A stretch of 64,000 nt of DNA, from the NCBI GenBank assembly GCA_003326205.1, contig LWTK01000054.1:26208-90207 (forward strand), read 5' to 3'. Numbering within the stretch: the stretch's first letter is position 1; each line of letters opens with the position of its first letter. This document shows, piece after piece, positions 1-8,007 of this stretch. The notes under the pieces are model-generated. The model searched no databases and had not been told where the DNA came from. It saw only the letters and a program-made list of their open reading frames with translations. A program made the position numbers and the translations under genes. This DNA is from Nostoc sp. ATCC 43529. Lineage in GTDB: Bacteria; Cyanobacteriota; Cyanobacteriia; Cyanobacteriales; Nostocaceae.

Positions 1-296
1 TTAACTCATTTCTAATGAAAAAAAATTAATATAGATTAAAAATAATAACTAACATCATAAATTATTAAGTTTATCAAGGTAAATTGAGAGTATGCTTAAT
101 CATTGAAGTCTAGTTGAAAAATTTAAGTAACTGGGTGCAAATCAAATTAAACATCTCTTTGGATGTTCAAAGCTGAAAAACAAAATTTATTTGTACCAAC
201 TTACTAACTAGATTCTCAAATAAGACGGTGAAAAGCCGACTTTAAGCAAGCAATCATCACGAAAACAAAAGTAAACTTAACAACAATCACTTAACG

Positions 297-1148
297 ATGA
301 TACAAAAAATTTTGTTAGCTGTATCGGGATTGGGACATGCGGAAGAAATGCTCAAAACCCTCAGAGAAATCCCTTCAATTCAATCTGCAAAAATTACAGT
401 TTTGCATGTAGTTCCAGCAAAAAGTACTGCTGCTAATATGACGGCTAAATGGGAAGAAGGCGGTAGAATTCTCGCTAATGCTATTCAAACGTTGAACTTA
501 AATGCTAGCGAGGTTTCTTCAATTTTGCGCCAAGGCGACCCTAAAGATGTAGTTTGTCAAGTAGCTGATGAAATCGACGCTGATTTAATTGTTATGGGTT
601 CGCGTGGACTCAAGCGGCTACAATCGATTTTATCCAACTCCGTTAGTCAGTACGTTTTTCAGCTATCTTCTCGCCCCATGTTGCTTGTCAAGGATGACAT
701 TTATGTCAAAAGAATTAAGCGCATTATGGTGGCAATAGACAATTCTGATGCTGCGAAAAACTGCTTGAAATTGGCACTGTTTTTGTTGCGAGACATTCAG
801 GGTGGTGAGTTGATTTTGGCAAATATCGCCACAGATTTTGGCGGTAAAAAATCAGAAATAACTCAAGTTACTGCCGACAAAAATCCAGTTTTGGCAGCCG
901 CAGTTGTAGAAGCAGAAAAATACGGCATCAAACCTCGTTGTTATATCAGTAGTGGTAAACCTGGTGAAGAAATTTGTCGGTTAGCAGAGGAGTTGAATGT
1001 AGACTTATTATTGCTCGGTTCTCCAGATCGTCGTCCGTCGATCGCTAAGAGTTTTGTTGATATCGACCGACTCATCGGTACATCTTTGTCTGATTATGTC
1101 CGAGTCAATGCCACTTGTCCAGTATTGCTAGCACGAACCATCGCTTAA
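297..1148 (+). CDS. Universal stress protein, two tandem UspA domains
   Basis: A 283-residue cytoplasmic protein made of two UspA-like domains, roughly residues 1-135 and 140-283. Each starts with a hydrophobic beta strand (KILLAVSG; RIMVAIDN) and ends near a nucleotide-loop-like motif (VMGSRGLKRLQ in domain 1, LLGSPDRRPS in domain 2). The ATP-binding consensus G-2x-G-9x-G-S/T is imperfect in both, clearly so in domain 2, so nucleotide binding by domain 2 is doubtful. Tandem Usp proteins are common in cyanobacteria and are linked to stress survival. The gene stands alone, with an AT-rich 296-base leader upstream and the convergent psbM terminator downstream. The family call is firm; the specific role is unknown. 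Confidence 0.9.
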   Translation: MIQKILLAVSGLGHAEEMLKTLREIPSIQSAKITVLHVVPAKSTAANMTAKWEEGGRILANAIQTLNLNASEVSSILRQGDPKDVVCQVADEIDADLIVMGSRGLKRLQSILSNSVSQYVFQLSSRPMLLVKDDIYVKRIKRIMVAIDNSDAAKNCLKLALFLLRDIQGGELILANIATDFGGKKSEITQVTADKNPVLAAAVVEAEKYGIKPRCYISSGKPGEEICRLAEELNVDLLLLGSPDRRPSIAKSFVDIDRLIGTSLSDYVRVNATCPVLLARTIA

Positions 1149-1326
1149 AGTAAAAAGTGCTGAGTATCAAAATGTAGGACTGACAGCAGAATTCAAAATC
1201 CAGAATTAAAATAGGCGATCTGCCTAGCTACCAGACCTAGATGCTGTACTTCACGCTTCTTCAAATCTGCTGTGGATACTAAACAACCCAGATTTTGTCT
1301 CTACTACTGGGCACGTCCATAAATAA

Positions 1327-1360
1327 AAGCCCCTACATTATTAGTGCAGGGGTTTTATTT
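1327..1360 (-). terminator. Rho-independent terminator of psbM
   Basis: Read on the minus strand, a stem of CCCCTGCA and TGTAGGGG with a 7-base loop is followed by CTTTTATTT, about 15 bases after the psbM stop. An A-rich 5' flank could make it work in both directions for the convergent stress-protein gene. Confidence 0.75.
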
Positions 1361-1373
1361 TATACACAAGCTA

Positions 1374-1490
1374 TTAAGTATCTTTTCCACCTTCGCGGCT
1401 AGCAGTTTGGATGTACAGAATTAATAAAAACACAGAGGGCACAAGTACGAACAAAATGCTCGCTACGAACCCCAGGTCATTAACTTGCAT
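1374..1490 (-). CDS. psbM: Photosystem II reaction centre protein PsbM
   Basis: A 38-codon gene whose product begins MQVNDLGFVASILFVLVP and ends SREGGKDT. This is the near-invariant PsbM sequence, a single transmembrane helix at the photosystem II dimer interface. The start is fixed by the conserved MQVNDLG N-terminus. The C-terminal tail GGKDT is slightly longer than the 34-residue plant form, as usual in cyanobacteria. The gene lies on the same strand as the ferredoxin-like gene about 120 bases upstream, and a clear terminator follows. Confidence 0.95.
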   Translation of the reverse strand: MQVNDLGFVASILFVLVPSVFLLILYIQTASREGGKDT

Positions 1491-1607
1491 GGCAAGAAAG
1501 CCTCTCTTAAATTTTTAATCAACAACATTAGGATATCATCATCGATGGCAGAGTTGACTGAAATTTTTTACTTGCTTAAATGCTAGCAACGGGTAATTCC
1601 AAAAAAC

Positions 1608-1904
1608 TTAAGGCTTTGTGACTACACTGACAGGCCCATTCACCAAAGTTTGACAAGCAAGGCGGTAATTTTCCGGCTTTTTCTTTAATTTTCGGTTTTC
1701 TACATCTGTACGGGGCGAAAGGTTCTGTTGTCCTTCCACTATCTCGACAATGCAAGTACCACATTGACCGTAGCCACCGCAATTGGTCATTTTGCCAATC
1801 AATGTATATATATCAATGTTATTTTGAATCGCTTTGAGCCGGAGATTGGCACCATCGGCCGCCACTACTTCTTTATTTTCTTTAACAAATTTGATATTAC
1901 CCAT
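1608..1904 (-). CDS. 2Fe-2S ferredoxin-type iron-sulfur protein
   Basis: A 98-residue protein with the ferredoxin-fold cysteine pattern C42-x5-C48-x2-C51 and a distal C84, the ligands of a [2Fe-2S] cluster. It departs from plant-type photosynthetic ferredoxin (motif NCGGYGQCGTC; basic C-terminal half with RKLKKKPENYRLACQ). It belongs instead to the divergent cyanobacterial ferredoxin-like group of undefined electron partners. I chose the ATG at 1904 over the upstream ATG at 1940 because AAGGAGGAATC lies just before it. It sits between psbK and psbM on the same strand, which suggests a link to the thylakoid but does not prove one. Confidence 0.85.
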   Translation of the reverse strand: MGNIKFVKENKEVVAADGANLRLKAIQNNIDIYTLIGKMTNCGGYGQCGTCIVEIVEGQQNLSPRTDVENRKLKKKPENYRLACQTLVNGPVSVVTKP

Positions 1905-2035
1905 AATTGATTCCTCCTTGACTCTCAGCTTGGCTTTCAAGGCTTAATATTGACATGGCTTGACTCATATCTTACTTATTATAATAATTCATTACAAAAT
2001 ATTAACAAATGTTAATTTAACAAATATAGGTCATA

Positions 2036-2070
2036 AAAATAGGACAGGCATTGTACCTGTCCTAATAAAA
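2036..2070 (-). terminator. Rho-independent terminator of psbK
   Basis: On the minus strand AGGACAGG and CCTGTCCT form a perfect 8-bp stem around a 7-base loop, followed by ATTTTTATG. It begins about 20 bases after the psbK stop codon. Confidence 0.8.
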
Positions 2071-2090
2071 ACATTGAAAAATCAATTAAC

Positions 2091-2228
2091 TTACCTAAAC
2101 CCTACGGCTGCTTGCCAAACGAAAGCGAGCAACAAAAAGAATACGGGAATAACTGGGAGAACATCCACTAAAGGATCAAAGATTTGGTAAGCTTCAGGCA
2201 GTTTTGCTAATAAAAGTGCTGCTTCCAT
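2091..2228 (-). CDS. psbK: Photosystem II reaction centre protein PsbK
   Basis: The 45-residue product starts [19 protein letters not shown] and ends VWQAAVGFR. This matches PsbK, including the short propeptide removed before the mature KLPEAY start and one transmembrane helix. PsbK sits at the periphery of photosystem II near CP43 and PsbZ. The gene lies just downstream of tgt on the same strand, separated by a heptamer repeat array, and has its own terminator. Confidence 0.95.
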
Positions 2229-2289
2229 GTTTGTTTAAATCCACCTATCCAACACAGCGTTAATAATTGAGAAATATCTTAACATGGTT

Positions 2290-2374
2290 TGGTCATTGGT
2301 AATTTGGTCATTAGTCATTAGTCATTGGTCATTGGTCATTGGTCATTGGTCATTGGTCATTAGTTATTAGTTAT
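2290..2374. repeat. 7-bp tandem repeat array (TTGGTCA / TTAGTCA)
   Basis: About eleven imperfect copies of the heptamer ttggtca or ttagtca lie between psbK and the end of tgt. The array reaches the tgt stop codon region. Such short tandemly repeated repetitive sequences are typical of Nostoc-type intergenic DNA. Confidence 0.9.
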
Positions 2375-3507
2375 TTCTCCCCCCATCTCCCAATCTCCCC
2401 ATCTCCCTCAAGCCAGTGACCAAATTCTGTGGTAAAGCGATCGCTTAATATTGCTTCTCTAATATGCTGCGTAAACCGAATTAGTTCAGTAATGTTGTGA
2501 ATGCTTAACAAGGTGTAAGCTAAAATTTCTTGCGATCGCACTAAATGAGATACGTAAGCACGGCTGAAATTTTGACAAGTATAGCAAGGACAAGTTGCAT
2601 CTATTGGTGCAAAATCTTCACGAAACTTTGCATTTTTCAAATTCCAGCGATCGCCTTGAACTATTGCCGTCCCATGCCTCGCCCAGCGCGTGGGAATTAC
2701 GCAATCAAATAAATCTACACCAGAGGCGATGGCGATCGCCATTTCTCGATAAGTACCCACACCCATCAAGTAACGTGGTTTTTCGGGGGGTAGAAGTGGT
2801 GCTGTGACTTTGACAATCTCAGCCATCAATTCTGGTGGTTCTCCCACACTCACCCCACCAATGGCATATCCCGGCAAATCCAACTTAGCCAAAGCTTCAG
2901 CCGCCCGACAGCGCAAATCTAAATATACGCCTCCTTGTACAATGGCAAATAACGCTTGGTCAGTGCGTTGATGAGCTGTTATGCAGCGTTCTAACCAGCG
3001 GTAAGTGCGATCGGTGGCAGTTTCTACCTCTTGGCGAGTAGCGGGGTACGGCGGACATTCATCAAAGGCCATGATCACATCTGCCCCTAAAGTATTTTGA
3101 ATTTCAATGGAGCGTTCTGGTGTTAAATTAATAATTTGTCCATCATGGGGGGAGCGAAAAGTTACGCCATCTTCAGTAATTTTCCGCATCTCACTTAAAC
3201 TGAAGACCTGAAACCCACCGGAATCTGTGAGCATCGGCCCGTTCCAACCCATAAATTTATGCAACCCACCACCCCCAGCAACGATCGCTTCTCCTGGTTG
3301 TAGGTGAAGATGATAAGTGTTCGATAATATCATCTGTGCCCCAGTATCTCGTAGCTGAGAAGGGGTGATGGTTTTGACATTTGCTAGCGTCCCCACTGGC
3401 ATAAATCTTGGGGTTTCTACAGGGCCGTGAGGGGTAAAAAACACTCCTGCTCTAGCTTTTGTGTGACTACAGCAAGCAAGACATTGAAATGAAAAATTGG
3501 CACTCAT
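2371..3507 (-). CDS. tgt: tRNA-guanine(34) transglycosylase
   Basis: Exchanges guanine for a queuine precursor at the wobble position of GUN-anticodon tRNAs. The 378-residue length is typical. Visible landmarks are the substrate-binding aspartate D95 in MLTDSGGFQVFSL, the nucleophile region GVDLFDCVIPTR with D268, and the zinc site C306-x-C308-x2-C311 with H337. The N-terminus MSANFSFQCLACCSHTKARAG suits the family. The gene starts from ATG at 3507. Its last codons lie against the heptamer array shared with the psbK gap. psbK follows on the same strand. Confidence 0.96.
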   Translation of the reverse strand: MSANFSFQCLACCSHTKARAGVFFTPHGPVETPRFMPVGTLANVKTITPSQLRDTGAQMILSNTYHLHLQPGEAIVAGGGGLHKFMGWNGPMLTDSGGFQVFSLSEMRKITEDGVTFRSPHDGQIINLTPERSIEIQNTLGADVIMAFDECPPYPATRQEVETATDRTYRWLERCITAHQRTDQALFAIVQGGVYLDLRCRAAEALAKLDLPGYAIGGVSVGEPPELMAEIVKVTAPLLPPEKPRYLMGVGTYREMAIAIASGVDLFDCVIPTRWARHGTAIVQGDRWNLKNAKFREDFAPIDATCPCYTCQNFSRAYVSHLVRSQEILAYTLLSIHNITELIRFTQHIREAILSDRFTTEFGHWLEGDGEIGRWGEK

Positions 3508-3557
3508 ACCATTTTGAATTTTTGAAGATGCGCTTATAGAACTTACGCAAAACTACA

Positions 3558-3593
3558 TGATGTAGGGGCAATTCATGAATTGCCCCTACATCA
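3558..3593. repeat. 36-bp perfect palindrome
   Basis: An uninterrupted inverted repeat: tgatgtaggggcaattca followed by its exact complement, in the gap upstream of tgt. It could fold into an 18-bp hairpin. The sequence looks like one of the dispersed palindromes common in Nostoc genomes rather than a terminator, since no T-run follows on either strand. Confidence 0.85.
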
Positions 3594-3688
3594 ATAAAGC
3601 GCAGCCTTACATAAAATTTATATAACAGTTACACTTCCAAGTTACATATTCTGGGGTTAAGACCGTCCTTTGTCGCTTGTTATTCAGT

Positions 3689-3722
3689 AATGACCAATGA
3701 CCAATGACCAATGACCAATGAC
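3689..3722. repeat. 7-bp tandem repeat (TGACCAA)
   Basis: Four to five copies of tgaccaa lie between the tgt leader and the 150-codon gene downstream. This is the complement of the array at 2290-2374. Confidence 0.85.
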
Positions 3723-3754
3723 AAAGCACAGCCCCCATGAGCGTTTTAGCTTAT

Positions 3755-4207
3755 TTAGAAAGAATCAGAACAGTCATCATCAATTTCTGCATCCCATCTA
3801 GCTGAAAGTACTTGCTCCATCATTGCTTCTATGGCGCTGACGTTTAAGCTTCGCTCTCGTCGCTCTTGCAGAGGGGTTGACCGAGGAATCAACCTCAGAC
3901 ACACTCCTTCTTGCATCAAATCAAAATAAGTTTCTTGTTCCGACGACTGTTTGAGTTCTAAATAGTCAAAACTACAAACATTTAAATATAGTGCGTGGTT
4001 AGCCACTAAGGTAGACCTTTGCGGGTTGGCAAAAACTTCCATCACATCCCCTTCACCCTCACTCAGTACCTTGTCTTCTTGGGTGTAGATGTAGTGGACT
4101 CGACCTAAATCTGTCAGCAATCGCCGCATGTCGAGCTTATTCACAATAATGCCCGCGTTCACAATGCACGGAGCTGGTATGCTGGTGTCGGGTAGATGGT
4201 GACTCAT
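3755..4207 (-). CDS. Conserved cyanobacterial protein of unknown function
   Basis: A 150-residue soluble acidic protein (MSHHLPDTSIPAPCIVNAGI...) with no motif I can name. It has no signal peptide or membrane segment. The sequence has the balanced composition of a real gene: mixed alpha/beta, an Arg-rich stretch ERRERS, and an acidic C-terminus DAEIDDDCSDSF. It stands alone between tgt and cobS, and the ATG at 4207 is the only good start. I make no functional claim. Confidence 0.7.
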   Translation of the reverse strand: MSHHLPDTSIPAPCIVNAGIIVNKLDMRRLLTDLGRVHYIYTQEDKVLSEGEGDVMEVFANPQRSTLVANHALYLNVCSFDYLELKQSSEQETYFDLMQEGVCLRLIPRSTPLQERRERSLNVSAIEAMMEQVLSARWDAEIDDDCSDSF

Positions 4208-4734
4208 AGGGAAATAGCGATTGAGCTACGGAGAGTAGAAAACATAGGCTAAACAGTCATATTGAATAGCTTAATTTACTCCCTAATATTTTAAAAAATA
4301 TCATTTGTGGGGCAATCGTCTATTGACAACCGTCTACTTCTTAGATAGCAATAGACTTTTTTCAGTGGTTGATTACCTATTCCACTATTGGCATTTTACC
4401 ATGTTGAGGCTTTCTTAAAATCTGCGTTAGTGCTGGATATCCTCCGATTTAAAGATGTGGAGTTTTGCACCTATCGCCCAAGTCGAAATCGACTAAGTTT
4501 CTAGTTAAGTAATACAAAACACTAATTTTGCTCCTTGATGGAATTGTAACGTATTTAAGCGACTTCTTGTATAAAAAGACACTTTTAAATCTTGAATTAC
4601 CACTGAGAACAGCATAACAAAATTTTCAGGGATAATCTCTAATGGAAGTAAATCTTATTTAAAGCTTTAAAGTCTCCAGATGTTATTTCTACTGAAACTC
4701 AGACTGTTATCGAGTAATTAACAATGTAACTCAA
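4208..4734. other. Intergenic gap with no recognised feature
   Basis: This 527-base AT-rich stretch separates divergent genes (the unknown gene and cobS), so it must hold two promoters. I found no cobalamin riboswitch hallmark upstream of cobS, no tRNA and no credible small gene. Confidence 0.5.
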
Positions 4735-5514
4735 ATGATGAAACAGCAACAATGGTGGAAAAACCTGCTGTTCAATCTGGCAGCGAGTATTATATTTTAC
4801 ACAGTTATCCCACTGCCGTATTTGAATGGATTAGACTTTCGGGGAGTGGCGCGTCTTGCCTCAATTGTAGGGTTGATAATTGGGGGAATTTTAGGGTTAC
4901 TCGATATGGTGATGAATTACATTGGCATACCAGTGTTAACTCGTAGTGCCTTGGTAGTCAGTCTTTGGATTGCCATAACTGGAGGACTGCATTTAGATGG
5001 GGCAATGGATACTGCCGATGGCTTAGCAGTGGGCGATCCAAATCGGCGATTGCAGGTGATGGCAGATAGCGCCACAGGTGCCTTTGGGGCAATGGCAGCG
5101 ATCGCCTTAGTACTATTAAAGATAACAGCCTTAACGGACATACCAGAAAACCGTTGGCTGGTATTGATGGCTGCTTGTGGTTGGGGACGTTGGGGACAGC
5201 AAATAGCCATCGCTCGATATCCTTACCTAAAACCAACTGGCAAAGGTGCCTTTCACAAACAAGCCATTCGTTCTTACAAAGATTTGTTACCGGGATTGTT
5301 GTTGCTGTTGAGTTTGAGTGCTTTAGTATGGCTGATGGATAAACAGCAGCTATTTTTGCCAATAGCAATGATAATTGCTGGAAGTGCGATCGCCACTTTC
5401 ACAGCCGCCTGGTTCAACCACAAATTAGGCGGACACACAGGAGACACCTACGGCGCAGTCGTCGAGTGGACTGAAGCCCTATTTCTCTGTGTGTTGACTG
5501 CTGTAGGAGGTTAA
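4735..5514 (+). CDS. cobS: Adenosylcobinamide-GDP ribazoletransferase (cobalamin synthase)
   Basis: Joins adenosylcobinamide-GDP and alpha-ribazole at the membrane in the last steps of the (pseudo)cobalamin nucleotide-loop pathway. The 259-residue protein is strongly hydrophobic with several membrane spans. It carries the family hallmarks: GGLHLDGAMDTADGL near residue 83, a DPNRRLQVMADSATGAFG loop, and HTGDTYGAVVEWTEA close to the C-terminus. Two adjacent ATG codons (4735 and 4738) are equally possible starts. No other cob gene is nearby and no riboswitch is visible upstream. Confidence 0.95.
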   Translation: MMKQQQWWKNLLFNLAASIIFYTVIPLPYLNGLDFRGVARLASIVGLIIGGILGLLDMVMNYIGIPVLTRSALVVSLWIAITGGLHLDGAMDTADGLAVGDPNRRLQVMADSATGAFGAMAAIALVLLKITALTDIPENRWLVLMAACGWGRWGQQIAIARYPYLKPTGKGAFHKQAIRSYKDLLPGLLLLLSLSALVWLMDKQQLFLPIAMIIAGSAIATFTAAWFNHKLGGHTGDTYGAVVEWTEALFLCVLTAVGG

Positions 5515-5598
5515 GAGTTAGGAATCAGGAGTGAGGAGTAAACAGTTAAAAACTCATAACTCCTAACTCCCAACTCCCAACTCCCAACTCCTAACTCC
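5513..5598. repeat. Imperfect heptamer repeats with inverted halves
   Basis: Runs such as gttaggaatcaggagtgagg are followed by aactcctaactcccaactc units. The two halves are roughly complementary, so the region could fold into a hairpin between the convergent cobS and the pre-peptidase-domain gene and might act as a shared terminator. Confidence 0.75.
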
Positions 5599-5601
5599 AC
5601 T

Positions 5602-6057
5602 TCATTTAATCGGTTGCAATTTCGTCACCTTGAGTTTAAAAGCCCCAACCCCAGTTTCTCCAAAAGACCGGACGCGGATAACATAAGTCCCTGTTTCTAC
5701 AATGCGAGTAAATAGTAGAGAATTGCTACTACCATCAGGGCCGTCATCATTTTCTGCTAAAGTTGAACCATCAGGTGCTAGCAGTGTGATAATGCTATCA
5801 AAGCTTTCGGACGATAGATCGACTGCTAAATTATCGCCCTTCTCTAGCTTGACTGTGTAATCGCGGGCAAATCCACCTTGACCTGTGGGAATGTCTTTGT
5901 CTGAAAGACTATCGGAAAATTCAGTACTGTTAGATAAGGGAATTGGACTATATAACTTATTTTGAGCCAAGGCTGCACTTGTACTGATACCTATTGCCAG
6001 CAACGTGGCAGGAATAACGATCGATTGTTTTAAACCCGCCGCAAAAGCTTTATCCAT
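5602..6057 (-). CDS. Secreted protein with pre-peptidase C-terminal (PPC) domain
   Basis: A 151-residue protein. Residues 1-31 form a signal peptide (basic start, hydrophobic core LLAIGISTSAA, AxA-like cleavage near ALA-QN). The rest is one beta-sandwich PPC domain, with the usual RDYTVKLEKGDNLAVDLSS, DSIITLLAPDGSTLAENDD and GTYVIRVRSF segments. In larger proteins this domain accompanies secreted proteases or collagen-binding units. Here it stands alone, so a periplasmic binding or accessory role is inferred. It is convergent with cobS. Confidence 0.85.
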   Translation of the reverse strand: MDKAFAAGLKQSIVIPATLLAIGISTSAALAQNKLYSPIPLSNSTEFSDSLSDKDIPTGQGGFARDYTVKLEKGDNLAVDLSSESFDSIITLLAPDGSTLAENDDGPDGSSNSLLFTRIVETGTYVIRVRSFGETGVGAFKLKVTKLQPIK

Positions 6058-6132
6058 AAAATTTCAAGCAATTTTTCCGCAAAATTAGGGTAAATTGGTC
6101 AACCCATACACTTTTGTGCCCAAGGTTGCCCA

Positions 6133-6822
6133 TTATTTCTCGATTGATTTGTCTTTGACGGTAGTGGCTACTGCTACTAATCCTAAGACCACAATTCCAT
6201 ACTCACGAAGTGTTTGCACAGCAGATCTGGCAGTAGCACCAGTAGTATAAATGTCGTCCACTAACAGTACTGGGACATTTGGAGGACTATGGCGAAATTC
6301 TTGCCCAACAGCAAAAGCTGTCTTCAAGTTTTGTTCTCGCCCAGATACCGATAAACCAAATTGGGCTTGGGTTTGTCGCACTCTTGTTAATCCATTTAGT
6401 TTCAATTTTAATCCAGTTATTTGGCAGAAGCTTTGTGCTATTAAGGCAGCTTGATTGTATTTACGTTGATGCAGCTTACTAGCGTGGAGTGGAATGGGAA
6501 CTACCACAGTCTGGCTATCTCGTTTGGGTGAATTCAATAACCAAGATTCTCCTAACCATTGCCCCAAAGGACGGGCTATTTGGGGCTGATTTTCGTATTT
6601 CATCACCGCGATCGCCCTTTTGACTATACCCCCATACTCACCCCAGCAAAATACTGGTAGTGGTTCTTTCCACAGAGAAATTGAGTCTTGACGTTGACAT
6701 TTTTGCAATTGTCTAGCACAGTTGTCACAGATTTCTTGGGAAGTTGAGCGTTGACACAGTGGGCAATGGGATTGGAGAAAAAGATTAAGTAAGCTTGTAA
6801 GATTTTGAGTCAATCTGTGCAT
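6133..6822 (-). CDS. ComF family phosphoribosyltransferase-like protein
   Basis: A 229-residue ComF-type protein. An N-terminal zinc-ribbon-like pair of CxxC motifs (CPLC, CDNC) is followed by a phosphoribosyltransferase fold with a flexible-loop region (VVPIPLHASKLHQRKYNQA) and the PRPP-binding motif VLLVDDIYTTGATARSA. In competent bacteria ComF helps bring single-stranded DNA into the cytoplasm. In cyanobacteria the family is conserved and tied to natural transformation in some species. No other competence gene is adjacent. Confidence 0.92.
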   Translation of the reverse strand: MHRLTQNLTSLLNLFLQSHCPLCQRSTSQEICDNCARQLQKCQRQDSISLWKEPLPVFCWGEYGGIVKRAIAVMKYENQPQIARPLGQWLGESWLLNSPKRDSQTVVVPIPLHASKLHQRKYNQAALIAQSFCQITGLKLKLNGLTRVRQTQAQFGLSVSGREQNLKTAFAVGQEFRHSPPNVPVLLVDDIYTTGATARSAVQTLREYGIVVLGLVAVATTVKDKSIEK

Positions 6823-6835
6823 TTAGAATTGTCCT

Positions 6836-7056
6836 TTGTCATTTGTCGTTTGTCATTTGTCATTTGTCGTTTGTCCTTTGTGATTTGTCCTGCGTCATTT
6901 GTTCTTTGCCCTTTATTCATTAACAATGACCAATGACTAATGACCAATGACTAATGACCAATGACCAATGACCAATGACCAATGACCAATGACTAATGAC
7001 TAATGACTAATGACTAATGACCAATGACTAATGACTAATGACTAATGACTAATGAC
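6836..7056. repeat. Long two-armed heptamer repeat array
   Basis: The first arm, about 6836-6920, consists of gtcattt/gtcgttt/gtccttt-type units. The second arm, 6924-7056, has 19 consecutive heptamers ending in atgac, written caatgac or taatgac. The arms are partly complementary (gtcatt against aatgac), so a long hairpin can form. The array lies between comF and the GNAT gene and supplies the 3' end of the GNAT coding region. Confidence 0.9.
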
Positions 7057-7526
7057 TTAAAATAGACGCGATCGCAGCGTTTTGTTTCTATTCCTGTTGC
7101 TGGTTTGTAGCCGTTGCTTTCATATAGCTTGACTGCTTCTACTAAAACGCTGGCAGTTTCAATCCAGATTTGCTCAAAACCGCGTTCTGCGATCGCTGCT
7201 TCTAGCTGTTGTAACAAATATTTCCCCAATCCTAAACCCCTAATGCTGGGTAAAAGATACATTTTGCGTATTTCTACAGCTTTTTTGCCACGTTGGATGG
7301 GGTAGTATGCCCCAGTTCCTACTAACTGGCTTTGGTGCTCAATTACCCAAAACTCTCCCCCAGTGTCTAAATAAAATTCTTCTACTTGCAGCACATCACG
7401 GTCAGCACCGTTTGGTTCCCAACCCAAACCGTATTCTGATAAGACATAATTGATTACTTGGGCAGCTCTGGTGCGATCGCTTGGCACCCAATTACGAATT
7501 AAAAAGTCTTGATAATATTTTTTCAT
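7035..7526 (-). CDS. GNAT family N-acetyltransferase
   Basis: A 163-residue GNAT-fold enzyme expected to move an acetyl group from acetyl-CoA to an unknown small molecule or protein. The acetyl-CoA loop is visible as RKMYLLPSIRGLGLGKYLLQQLE, a match to the R/Q-x-x-G-x-G/A motif. The C-terminal part WIETASVLVEAVKLYESNGYK is a typical GNAT motif B. The last residues, SLVISH and the stop, are read out of the heptamer array downstream, so the original C-terminus was replaced or extended by repeat sequence. Substrate unknown. Confidence 0.88.
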   Translation of the reverse strand: MKKYYQDFLIRNWVPSDRTRAAQVINYVLSEYGLGWEPNGADRDVLQVEEFYLDTGGEFWVIEHQSQLVGTGAYYPIQRGKKAVEIRKMYLLPSIRGLGLGKYLLQQLEAAIAERGFEQIWIETASVLVEAVKLYESNGYKPATGIETKRCDRVYFKSLVISH

Positions 7527-8007
7527 ACCATTTGCTGGTAAAGTTTACACAGAAAAATTTTCTGGTTCTATATCCCAATTTACTCAGCAAATAGGTTTTC
7601 TGGCAGATTTTAGTTCTGAGGTTTGCAATTATCTTACTTCTCTATACCTGGAGCGCTTGTGTGTAACACACCAGTAGGATTTACGCACTGAAGCTGGAAA
7701 CATATATCTCCCCTAGCTCGCGATTTTTGGAGAGAATTTCTAAAGCCTGCTTGGAAGGAAGGTGGGAGATTTGAGGGCGTAAGTTCTGAGCAGATGGCAA
7801 ATGAGCGAACTACACAAACTTAGTCTCAAAGCCAGGTATAATATCATATCCTGTTAAAGAATTATTATTTATAAGGCAGTTCTTAGCAGGGGGAAAGAGA
7901 CTTTTAGAATTTTTGCACAGATGCGGTAAACATAAGTGATGAGCCGGACATGATATAAATCCTGTTTCATTTCGCAATTGTGAATGGCGTAACTTTCATC
8001 GGTCATG
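7527..8007. other. Intergenic gap with no recognised feature
   Basis: The gap is 481 bases between the GNAT gene start and the end of the next minus-strand gene. It presumably contains the GNAT promoter. I see no RNA gene, clear hairpin or conserved small reading frame. Confidence 0.45.

Noticed and set aside
4600..4734. Possible cobalamin riboswitch upstream of cobS
   Set aside because: No B12-box-like sequence or typical long structured leader could be recognised.
6924..7056. CRISPR-like array of regularly spaced short units
   Set aside because: The units are 7-bp tandem repeats with no spacers. There is no repeat-spacer pattern and no cas gene nearby.
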